From positions 124,001 to 188,000 of the forward strand of contig RQOL01000759.1 of NCBI GenBank assembly GCA_013076295.1: DNA of 64,000 bases, in the 5' to 3' direction. Source of the DNA: Sanderia malayensis (Eukaryota; Cnidaria; Scyphozoa; Semaeostomeae; Pelagiidae). The notes under the pieces were generated by a model. The model saw only the letters and a program-made list of their open reading frames with translations, ran no database searches and was not told where the DNA came from. Both the position numbers and the translations under genes were made by a program. Shown in pieces: positions 54,340-64,000 of this stretch (position 1 is its first letter; every line of letters begins with the position of its first letter).

Positions 54340-54870
54340 GGCTAGTTCTTAGGTTGTTCTTGTCCTTGCTTGATCCAGGTCGTTCCGTCTTTTAGTAATG
54401 ACAAATATTTTCTTTCTTCTACATCAGTTTCTGTTGTTTTAAAATTGCATGAAATTCGGGCCAATGGTAGTCTGCTCACTGCAAATTCCAAAATATGGTA
54501 GGTGGACCCATTTGTGTCATCAAAGTTTTCAGGTTTTCTTTTTTTCATTCCAATAAGCATTTGTTGCAGTTACATTTTTAGCACGATGAAGAATGCTTTT
54601 CATTTTCACCTGTGAATATTTTCCTGATGGTAATAAATCTTTAAGTTCGCTGATGCCTAAATAATTGGCAGACAAATTTTTTTCATGCAGAAATTCCCTT
54701 GGCCAAGAAGTCTTTTTCCCCAATAAGCAAATTGGGGATGTGAAGCAAATCTATAATGATATTTTCCGTTCCTATGCTCTCCAAAATTCATCAGATGTTT
54801 TAACTTCTCACTTAATGACTCACTGTCATTATTAGAAATTTCTCTTTGCATGGTATTATTTGTGGGATCA
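54340..54870 (-). pseudogene. Helitron-like N-domain fragment
   Basis: Three consecutive minus-strand frames give KYHYRFASHPQFAYWGKRLL, then YLGISELKDLLPSGKYSQVK and KNVTATNAYWNEKKK, then DDTNGSTYHILEFAVSR. The sequence of FASHPxFxYW, then a TAxxAYW-type element, is a Helitron_like_N hallmark in a KxDL-type lineage. Frame changes and stops show that it is decayed. No helicase part lies next to it. It may be the other end of a distinct Helitron from the one at 58158. Confidence 0.5.
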
Positions 54871-57800
54871 ATTTTTTTGTCTGGAAATAATGTAGGAAAT
54901 GCTATAGATGCTAAAAACCGTGTTTAAAATTCATTCAGTGGTTTTGTCGTAGGGTGTTTCTTTGAGAATGCCACCCCAGAGCTGGGGACGGTAGTCAGAA
55001 GTTCGGTAGGCGATGTCTCGCTTGCAATGGTGCTGATAACGCTAAGGTTTGACGCAATAAAGACAACAAACTTTTTGCGGTGCGATACGGCTGACCCGAA
55101 GGCCACCACTGTACCACTGGTCTTCAGACTGCTTACTCTCTATCTAAACTTCTCTGCTCTGAATCTTCTCTATTTAAGTTCACAGTAATAATCAAAACAA
55201 GCGTGGGGACATGGTGCTCCATTCTTGTGCACCTGGGACCCTAGTGTGGATTGGCACGCGCCTTCACACCTCTTCACACTTCCATTACTTTTATGTTCAC
55301 CAACCATATGTACAACTTACTACTTAGCATTTAAATCACAATTATCTTCTTCTTTTTCAGTATTTGCAGTTTAGCTGTTGACATCTCATTTTTTTTCAGA
55401 TTTTTGGGTATGTACTTTTCTTTCAATATTATTTAGATAATGAAATTTTCCATCACTATTATGTTTACCAACCATATGTATAACTTACTACTTGCTAATT
55501 AAATCACTATTATGTTATTGCTTTTTCACTATTTGCAGTTTAGCAGTTGTCCCTTGATTTTGTATCAGTACAACTTCATGCAAACATGTTCTGTTTTTCA
55601 CACACCAATTATCCTTATTGAAGAAAAACAACCATAATTTGTTTGCTTTAAGGTTATTATGGCTTCAAGGTTTGCAAGTGCAACCAAAAAGCCTGAGCCA
55701 CAAAAAAAATGATCATCTGGCTTGGTGATGAAGCGAAAGTAATTATAACATATATATATTCATTCATAATTAATCAGTTTTTTTGCACAATTCACAATAA
55801 TTAGTTCATATTTCATGGTTATTGTTTTCGTGGAAAATTATTTCATTGTTTGCTTTTGTATCCCAGGAAATAACGTACAAAGACATTTTCAGTCTGAAGA
55901 GGGAATGTGCTGCCCAATTCTTTGAATTGTGAATTGCCCATTTCAAAAAAAATTCTCCCTCCATGACAAGGAAGGGAGAAGACTCCCCGCCAAAGAAATA
56001 GTGTAAGTATACCTTCTGTATTTGAAGCTCAGTTGTTCAATTGATATCTTCCAAATATTGCATAATATCCTTTCCCCAAAAAAACAACCTATAACATAAT
56101 TGTGTATTCACAGATCACAGAAGGAGGCCTTTGTCAGGATTGGCAAAGGCCAAAGAAAGGCCAAAAATGAGAAAAAGGGTGGGAAGGCCACCAAAGAATT
56201 CTCGCGAACATTGATGGTGGCCATGCCCACCCAAAGGGCCGCAAAATTTATGCAGGACATGTGTAAATGAATAGTTTCCTAACTAATTTACACATGTCCT
56301 GCTTTTGACCATGCATGAAAAAATAAAAACTTTTAAACCATCATAAAATTACAACTGCTGATATTTACACAAAATATTGACTAACATTATCTACTTTTCA
56401 TATCCAAAATTTGAAAAACATTTCACATTTTTTTGTTCATCCATGGTCAAAGTTTTATTACTATAGTATTTGTTCTCATTATATGTTCCAAATGTTCTTA
56501 TTTTATATGTTCCAAATGTTCCAAATTATATGTTCCAGTATTTTTAATATTTAAATTATATTTCTAATAATTCAGAAAGCTTTATCAGTTATGAATGTTG
56601 ACATGATTTCGTTGCAAAACCTTCACTTAATAACTAACCCAATGCATGGTATTCACTTTCATGAATGCGATGTTGCAGTTGCACCAGGTAACAGTGGTCA
56701 TTTATTCACAGTATGATTCTTTTTTAAGCGATTTTTGCCATCTAAACTCAGAAAATGAGACTGGAGTTAACACATTTTTAACAGTGAGTCAAAATACTTT
56801 ATACATACTCTTCAGATGGAAATGATTTAAGAAGATGCAGTTGGACTCTCACCATGCCTTTCCTCAATCTGCTATACTCACTGGCTATACTTGGCTGGCA
56901 TGCTATCGCCGCCATGATGTAATTCAATTTCACGTGCATTTTCCCTCTCCTACCTTTATAACAAATCTGACGGACGAAGGGGAATTCCCTTTTCACTAAC
57001 AAGTTTCCCGCCTTTTCTAACACGTGACGTGTATAAACCAATCATGGGAGCTGTATGGTACAATAGAAATCCCGCCTCTAATTATTTGCACAATTAGATT
57101 TTGCCTAATTTAATTTATTTGTCCAAACTATAAATAGGATATCATTATATGGAATTATTTATCGCTGAGTAAGTATTATGAATGTTGTTTTTTTCTAACA
57201 AGCTATCATTATAAGCTGACAAGCTTCTTTATCGCTATTTCGCTTAATAATGTCAATAATTTTTGCTCTTCTTTCCATGCTTTTCATGGCAAGAACAGGT
57301 TGTTATTCAGGCATCATACTTTTATTAAATATTTCAAGTTTATAACTATCCTAATTTCTCTCTCGCTTCTCACCATAGCTTTGAAAGACACAAGGCTCGG
57401 TAAGAAATGAATTAATTCATTGCAGTTTTTCCTTCTCACTATTTTGTTCAGCTCTTTAATTAGTTGTTTACTTTATAAAAACAGGCCAACTTTGATCGAT
57501 TTTAAAATAACGGACACCTCTCTTTTACAAACTTCTTTCCATTACTGGTATCTGATTTTCATCAGATACCAGAACCAGAACATGATATTTTAGTTCTTAA
57601 ATGATTTGTAAATGTAACCTATGTGCAGCGAGTTACTCTTTACCATGGATAAAAACATCACTTTTGTTTTATGCATCTGGAATATATGAACAAACATTTA
57701 TGGCGCCGTTTTTAACAAATTTACTCTGTAACCAAATTTGTTGAATTCTTAACAACTGCACTGGATTCAACAAGTTAATTTTCATTGCATACAGGTTTTA

Positions 57801-58157
57801 GGAGTCTCTTTTTATGATTCGTTTATTCATGTCAACAATAATTTTAATTTCAATTTACTCTCTTCCATTTTAGTGACTGTTTACATAACAGAAACGAGCA
57901 CAGTTTAACGTAAGGGTTTTCATAAAAATTACATCATATTACATAGCATTACTTTTATGATAATGACTTATTTACAACATTATACTTAACACTACCATAC
58001 CCTTAAAATATATAATATTTACGTCTTTGTGTTGCAGCTTTACCCAAGGCTCTAATTATTTTCAGTGTTGTTGCTATTGAAGCCAAACAATAGCATTTAC
58101 AACAATATTGCCTAATTTAATTTGTTCCTACTTCTTTTTCAAATCACAACTTGCACC
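54871..58157. other. Mostly non-coding, with possible decayed short exons
   Basis: Pieces around 55660-56275 look like short exons of a basic protein (for example RKAKNEKKGGKATKEF in one frame), but they are broken. A possible short spliced peptide with a signal-like start is at 57249-57909 (see findings). A hairpin, ggtatctgat...atcagatacc, lies at about 57547-57570. Minus-strand frames at 54924-55109 and 56799-57041 have no motif. Confidence 0.35.
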
Positions 58158-60223
58158 ATGCCGCGCAAGGCCAAAAGAAGTATAACCGGTGACAGACGCC
58201 AAAATCAAGTGCGGGAGAATGTGCAGTATAGGAGACAGATCAACCAACAGCTTCAACCTCAACAGACAGGAAATGCCGATAACCTACTAGAAGCAGTCAA
58301 CGATCTTCAACAATTGCAGCTCGAAAACCGTCAGCTAGAAGCCCCTGAATATCAGCCATTTCCAGCACAGGATCCTCTTCCACAGATACAGCCAATGGAG
58401 ATGGACATGAAACTAGAGCTTCCCATTCAGAACCAAGGGCTTCCAGCAGCAGAACAGCCTGCAGACATCGAGATGCAAGATGCAGTTCCAGTACCTGATG
58501 AAAATCAGATACCAGAACCCGTTGAAGATCAGCAAATGCAAGTTGAAAACCCTGTCCCCGAGAACAATGAAGCTGAAAACCTCATCCCCTTCTCCCCATT
58601 ACCACACCACTTGAATAAAATGACCAGAACATGCATTCATTTTGGTGCAAAGTACTTCAAAGAAGAACAAAACACAAAAAAACAATACAACAAATGTTGC
58701 ATGGGAGGTTTAATTGCTCTGGATCAAATTGAATCACCTCCAGTAAGTGTCATGCATTTATACACTGGTGATACTGCCGAATCTAAATATTTCTTAAAGC
58801 ACTTCCGCCAATACAACTCATTAATGGCCATGGCATCATGGAAGGCTGATATTGTACGTCATGCTAGAGCTGGACCACCAGTTATCACAATTCGCGGAAA
58901 GGCATATCACATGACAGGTAATTTATAGAATATGTTCACACTTACAATAATTCCATTCAACATTAAATATCAATTCCCTCATTATTGATGCAGTGTAATT
59001 TCTAATTCCCAAACTTATGCTTTGTTGGATCATTAACAGGTGTAACAGAAACAGACAGAACCAGAAAATATGCAGAACTTTACATCATGGATATGCAACA
59101 AGCATTGCAGGAACGGCAAAACACTGCAAGACAACGATGTCTTGATTTGGACATTGTTGCACTTCTACAGCATGAATTAATGGCAGTCAATCGGTTTGCG
59201 CAACATTATCGTAGCATGGGTGAAATATTGGAGGAACAGCGGCAGCAAGCTATTGCAAACAATCAGTCTGTTCCGACATTCAAAATGATCATCACAGGTC
59301 GCCCACAACAAGATCGCAGATACGACAATCCCACTGCCAGAGAAATTGCAGCTATATATACTGTACAAAATGGAGGTGCACCAAATCCTGATGATAGAGA
59401 ATTGCAGATACAAACAAGACGCGGAGATCTCATGAAGATTTACGCAACGAGTCCAATTGCCGATCCACTCACGTATCCATTGATATTCTTTCATGGTGAC
59501 AGCGTTTACAGTTTGGACCTTCAACGATTGCCGACAGCGCACGTAGCGGGTGAACACCACAATGATCGTAACCGTCATACCAGACTAACCCTTGCCGAAT
59601 ACTATTTATACAGAATCCAGGTCAGGGATGCATTCTCAGCCATCCACATTGCATCACTTCTATTTCAACAGTATCTGGTAGATGCATATACAAAGATAGA
59701 AGGCAATAAACTGCACTGGATTATGAAAAATCAACGTCAGCTTCGTGTTGACACTTATCGAGGCCTGATGGATCATCTCCACAGAAGAGCTGAACTCGAA
59801 AACCAGATGGCCAGGGCTAACAATCCGAATCAGCCTATACATATCGATGTTGGCAGTGTTATCATTCTACCATCATCCTTTCCAGGCAGCCAAAGAAACA
59901 TGTATCAACATTTTCAAGATGCAATGACAATTGTAAGGAAGTATGGTAAGCCAGACATCTTCCTCACAATGACTGCCAATCCCAAATGGAAGGAGATAGA
60001 AGAAAACATTCATCCATATCAGACGGCCAACGATCGACCGGACATTGTCACACGAGTATTTCAACTCAAACTCAAAGAACTACTCAAAGACATACTAGAC
60101 AAGCACATTCTTGGACATGTCACTGCACATGTGTATGTCATAGAATTTCAGAAGAGAGGCCTACCACACGCACACATGATCCTGTTTCTTTCACAAGCTG
60201 ATAAACCACGAACACCACAGCAG
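58158..60223 (+). pseudogene. Helitron Rep (HUH) protein, N-terminal half
   Basis: Start ATG 58158-58160 has a good context (cacc before ATG). Exon 58158-58917 encodes a basic start, a Gln/Pro/Glu-rich linker and then CIHFGAKYFKEEQNTKKQY with a Cys pair (NKCCMGG), the Helitron zinc region. Exon 59040-60223 (spliced in phase) holds the Rep core: LMAVNRFAQHYRSMGE, IAAIYTVQNGGAPNPDDREL, PLIFFHGDSVYSLDL, IILPSSFPGSQRNMYQHFQD, and the HUH motif in IEFQKRGLPHAHMILFL (His-Ala-His). Rep nicks DNA for rolling-circle-type transposition. This half is uninterrupted. Confidence 0.85.
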
Positions 60224-60349
60224 GTAATATCTACATACTCTGATATAGAGATTGTAATAATTCTTACTCATAAAATTATATTTATAACATCAAATGCAGA
60301 GTATGTCATGATGGACATGTGCTACAACTATTCTGTATGTGATCTCAAT

Positions 60350-61166
60350 TCTTCTTCTTCTTTCTTCAGTGCGCGTCTGCCGCTGTGGCAGTAGTTACTG
60401 TGAGGTATTACTGCGCGGCACAGCGTGCCTCACCAAACTTCTCCATCTCTCTCTGTTCCGTGCATGATATTCTAGTACTTTGATTGTCTCTTCTGGTTTC
60501 TTAAAGTTCAATTCAATGTTGATTTCTTTCAGATCATTCTTTATCACTTCCATCCAGGTTTTCTTTGGTCTTCCTTGTGGGCGTTTGACAGGCCTGAGGA
60601 ATTCTTTCATGGACTTTCTTACAGGTGTCCCAGGGTCTAAACGCATAACATGTCCCAGGAAACTGAGACGCTTTCTTTTTATGGTGGTACTCCAAGGCTC
60701 AGATTTTGCTATCTGATATAGTTTGCTGTTAGGCAGTTTCCTGGTCCATTTGATGTTGAGAATTCTTCGTAGGAGTTTTCTTTGAAACACATCAATTTTA
60801 TGATTAAGATCTTCAGTAACTGTCCACACTTCACTGTTGTAGAGGAAAATACCAGCTACATAGGCTTGGAAACATCTCATTTTGATTCCAACTGAGTTTT
60901 TGTCTTTGTAGAAAATGTCTTTCAGATTTTCGATTGCTGCAATAGCAAGACATTTCCTTCTGTTAATGTCTCTCTCAGTGTCAAGTAGGCTTCCTAGGAA
61001 CTTGATCTTTTTCCAGTTTTCACTGCCATTTCTTGTGATTGTCTCTTTCTCTGTTTTGGTATAGTTTGCATACAGGTTTCTGTCTTTCAGGGTAGATGGT
61101 ACTTCCTTTTCAATCTTGTCGTTTCTTTCTTCGCTCGTGCTCAGGTAGGTGATGTCATCTGCATAC
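60350..61166 (-). mobile_element. 5'-truncated LINE with 11-bp target-site duplication, inside the Helitron intron
   Basis: gtgatctcaat occurs at 60339-60349 and again at 61167-61177. Between them lies the C-terminal part of a non-LTR reverse transcriptase on the minus strand. It starts at a YADD box (tatgcagatgac near the right end, about 61160), and then reads LYNSEVWTVTEDLNHKIDVF and RKLLRRILNIKWTRKLPN, ending at 60395. The left side has a ttctt simple-repeat tail, the LINE 3' end. It is cut just at YADD. Confidence 0.85.
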
Positions 61167-61214
61167 GTGATCTCAATAATAGTTGCTAACTATCATGTTC
61201 ATGTTCATTGTCAG

Positions 61215-63097
61215 GTGGATCAACTCATATCAGCAGAGATACCGGATCCACAGGATGCAAAATATCACAAGTTGGTCCTGAAGCACATGACACATGGACC
61301 CTGTGGAAATTTAAATCCTCAATGCGTGTGCATGGAAAACAACAGATGCAAAAAGCGGTTTCCAAAAGAACAAGTTGCTGACACTCAAGTCAATGTCAAC
61401 GGCTATCCTCTCTACAGACGAGGCTGTCTTCATCCAGTCAATGTGAATGACCGCATTTTGGATGATACTTGGGTAGTGCCCCACAACAGACACCTACTCA
61501 TCAAATATCAGTGTCATATCAACGTGGAAATATGCAGTACAGTTAAAAGTGTCAAGTACATTTTCAAATATATCCACAAAGGACATGATATGGCACATGT
61601 TGAAATTCTTGAAGAAAATCAACAGCAAGTACCTCAAGACATTGAACACGACGAGGTGCGCCAATACATCAATGCAAGATATATTGGACCACATGAAGCT
61701 GTCTATCGGCTTATGCAGTTCCCCATGCACGACAAAAGCCACATAGTCAAACGGCTTTCTGTTCATCTGCCATTTGAGCAACAAGTCATCTTTCATGACA
61801 ATGATGACGAACAAAGACTCAACAACATTGGTGATAGAACAACACTCACAGCATGGTTTGAACTCAACCAGCAAGATCCAGCTGCACGTCAGTACCTCTA
61901 TCATGAGATACCAGAGCATTATGTCTTCCAGGAGCGTTAAAAAACATGGACAGCCAGACAACGAAGAACAATGCCAATCATTGGTAGAGTAAATCAAGTG
62001 CAGCCCAGACCTTGCGAGCAAAAATTTGCACTCAGACTTTTGCTATTGCATCAACGAGGAGCTACTTCATTTGAAGACCTTCGTACAGTAGAAGGTAATC
62101 TATGTGACTCCTTCAAAGATGCAGCATTAGCTCTAGGGCTATTAGAAGATGATGCTGAAGTCACACGTTGTCTTGATGAAGCTGTCATCTTCAATATGCC
62201 TTCACAACTCAGACGCAACTCAGATGCAATCGAATTGAAGTCACACGCAATCTGGATTCTTATTCTCGGCTGTTTGACTGCTGATTGAGAGAATATGTAG
62301 CGTGATACACCACTGCTCAAAGCATGGGTAATACGCATAGATCATTGCTGTCATCATGACCCATCATGGCCCAAACATGCACGCTTTCCTTGGTCAATGG
62401 CCGGGCGTTTGGGGTTGAATGTTGGTCATGATCTAGTGTGCCGTCTGGGTGTGGCATCATTGCTACTCTTTCAAACGCCATCAGACATCAGAACACTCTT
62501 CAACGCCTTCAAAGAAGCAATGAGTGAAGACTTTGTCAGACGTGATCAACTCAACAATCCAGACATAACCTTTCAAGACAGACATATGTATCAATGTCTA
62601 CATGATACTGACAACAATTTGAAGGTTCATGGTTTGTCAATCACGAACTACGATCATCTTCCTCAGTTGCCAGCCGACTTTATCATTCCAGAACAAGGTG
62701 ATTTACAACTTAACATGATGATATTCACTGTTATAATTTAGCCAATATATAATTCTATTTCTACCAAATAAACTATTATTTATGTTTTCAGAGAAAGATC
62801 ACATGGATGTTGAAAACGAAAGAGAGCAAGGAGAACAAATGCGCACTGCGTTGAATCCAGAACAACAAGTGGTATACACAGCCATTATTTAAGCGATTGA
62901 GGCGCAATCAGAGCAGAACTGTCACTTTCTCGACGGACCAGCTGGCACAGGGAAAACATTTCTCTACAACACGTTGGTTCGTAATCTTCATGCATCTGGG
63001 CACAAAGTTCAGTGCATGGCTTGGTCAGGAATTGCAGCAACACTGCTTATTAATGGCAGAACATCGCATTCGCAATTCCAAATTCCAATACCATTGA
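61215..63097 (+). pseudogene. Helitron Rep C-terminal and helicase part, decayed
   Basis: The exon at 61215 joins the earlier part across the intron in phase and carries LVLKHMTHGPCGNLNPQCVC, then RFPKEQVADTQVNVNGYPLY and VVPHNRHLLIKYQCHINVEI, which includes the Helitron Rep tyrosine region. In-frame stops occur at 61938-61940 and 62286-62288, with the same frame continuing after them. The helicase Walker A DGPAGTGKTFLYN is at about 62935, followed by MAWSGIAATLLINGRTSHSQF. The helicase stops at 63097, where the Mutator-like transposase starts, so motifs II-VI are missing. Confidence 0.8.
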
Positions 63098-64000
63098 AGC
63101 TGGAATCAACAACGTCTGTCAGATCAACCACATTGGCTCTTCTGGAGACATGGAAAGTAAAGGAGCTATTGCCATGTTCAAAAGAAGTATTGAAAAGAGG
63201 TGTTTGAAGTACACACAGTTTGTTGGGGATGGTGACAGCAGTTGTTTTGGAAAGGTGGTGCAAGAATTAAAGGCATGTTATGGTGAATCCTATAGTGTGC
63301 AAAAAGAAGAATGTGTTGGTCACATACAGAAAAGAATGGGTTCTGCCCTTTTGCAGTACAAGAAAAACATGAAGGGCAAAAAACTCTCTGATGGAAAAGG
63401 TGTAGGAGGAGCAGGACGCCTCACAAAAGATGTAATAAAACAAATTCAAAACTACTATGGATTGGCAATCCGACAAAATAAGGGAAACCTGAAAGGAATG
63501 AAAAATGGAATTAATGCCATCTTGCATCATGTTGTCACTAATAGTAAAAAGCCATTGTCTTTCCAGCATAGATTTTGTCCACGTGGAAAAGAGTCTTGGT
63601 GCCGTTTTTGGAGAGACAAAGCAAATAAATCTAAGCTTTATAAGGAGACACACAGACTAAGTGATGTTTTTTTCAAGGAACTGCAGCCAATTTTTAAGAG
63701 ACTGAGTGAAAGTGATCTGCTACAACGGTGTTTACTTGGATTGACACAGAACCAAAATGAAAGCATCAACGGACGTCTTTGGTCATCAGTGCCAAAAACA
63801 AAGTTCTGTGGCAAGCGTCGAATCATTATTGGTGTCTGTGAAACTATATGCAAATGGAATACAGGAGCAAGCAGCAAGTTTGTCATCATGGAGAGATTAG
63901 GTGTGAATGTGGGAAGAAATACTCTGCTTTCTCTCAGGCAAGAAGATAAGAATCGACTCACTAATTCTGCAAGACAGATATCTGAAAAATATAGATTAGC
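63098..64000 (+). CDS. Mutator-like transposase (PF20700-type), truncated at both ends
   Basis: The frame is open for about 300 codons to the right edge, with the first ATG at 63150-63152. It contains NHIGSSGDMESKGAIAMFKR, YTQFVGDGDSSCFGKVVQEL (the GDGDS acidic motif), KEECVGHIQKRMGSALLQYK, FCPRGKESWCRFWRD, and LTQNQNESINGRLWSSVPK, the C-terminal signature also seen in the relic at 15530. The Asp residues in GDGDS and the CxGHxxKR element fit a MULE transposase active site. The 5' end is replaced by Helitron sequence at the junction, so the N-terminal zinc module is missing. No stop is seen before the window ends. Confidence 0.8.

Larger units (their letters stand above)
58158..63097 (+). mobile_element. 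Helitron transposon with introns, 3' part lost
   Basis: One Rep-helicase gene with introns: exon 58158-58917, exon 59040-60223, exon 61215 onwards, then further coding with decay until 63097, where it meets the Mutator-like element. The intron 60224-61214 holds a LINE fragment. No TC-type 5' end or hairpin-CTRR 3' end was found, so the element boundaries are uncertain. Confidence 0.8.

Noticed and set aside
63009..63961. Minus-strand ORFs at 63009-63263, 63267-63653 and 63638-63961
   Set aside because: They are antisense to the Mutator-like transposase, whose motifs are clear on the plus strand.

Overview
The window looks like a repeat-dense metazoan invertebrate genome, most likely a cnidarian. 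This is inferred from spliced genes with GT-AG introns, AT-rich spacers, and metazoan transposon families: PIF/Harbinger, Helitron, Ngaro/DIRS, Mutator-like, piggyBac and a TA-flanked MITE. Nothing bacterial is visible. Almost every recognisable gene belongs to a mobile element or to an endogenous Maverick/Polinton (adintovirus-like) dsDNA virus.

Layout. 1-4986: a minus-strand cluster of virus-like genes (an edge-truncated CDS, two small basic virion-like proteins, a Bcl-2-like ORF, an acidic protein, and a five-exon RING-finger gene), with TATA boxes close to several ATGs and a repeated promoter cassette. 5016-9151: two near-identical 507-bp direct repeats carrying Ty3/gypsy gag sequence, enclosing a piggyBac transposase and a fold-back element. 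9152-19311: decayed retroelement, Helitron, HARBI1-like, Mutator-like and DIRS-type remnants among gene fragments. 19312-22330: mostly non-coding, ending in a ~450-bp tandem repeat. 22347-36475: a virus-associated accessory region with a TRAF/MATH gene plus a duplicated MATH fragment, three divergent copies of an unrecognised gene family (one split by a complete 4.4-kb Harbinger transposon), and several small unknown ORFs. 36436-46246: Maverick core: a promoter packed with heat-shock elements and a CRE, a broken protein-primed-type PolB on the plus strand, and a converging minus-strand late cluster (adenain-like protease, capsid candidate, basic core protein, two paralogous structural-type proteins, integrase C-terminus). 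46247-52680: tandem repeat, Cys-rich ORF, and a DUF6589-like gene split by a Ngaro retrotransposon with full split-repeat structure and an internal ~87-bp array. 52848-54870: decayed RecQ-like helicase and Helitron-like fragment. 58158-63097: Helitron with introns, hit by a truncated LINE. 63098-64000: Mutator-like transposase running off the right edge.

The two virus-gene regions share the same HSE-bearing cassette, placed in the same orientation relative to the genes it precedes. They are therefore probably pieces of the same virus lineage. The accessory set (Bcl-2-like, TRAF/MATH, RING) points to control of cell death and ubiquitin/NF-kB-type signalling. The HSE/CRE/NRF-1 motifs suggest stress-responsive expression. 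Several structural ORFs are intact, while PolB, protease and integrase are broken, so the copy here is not autonomous.
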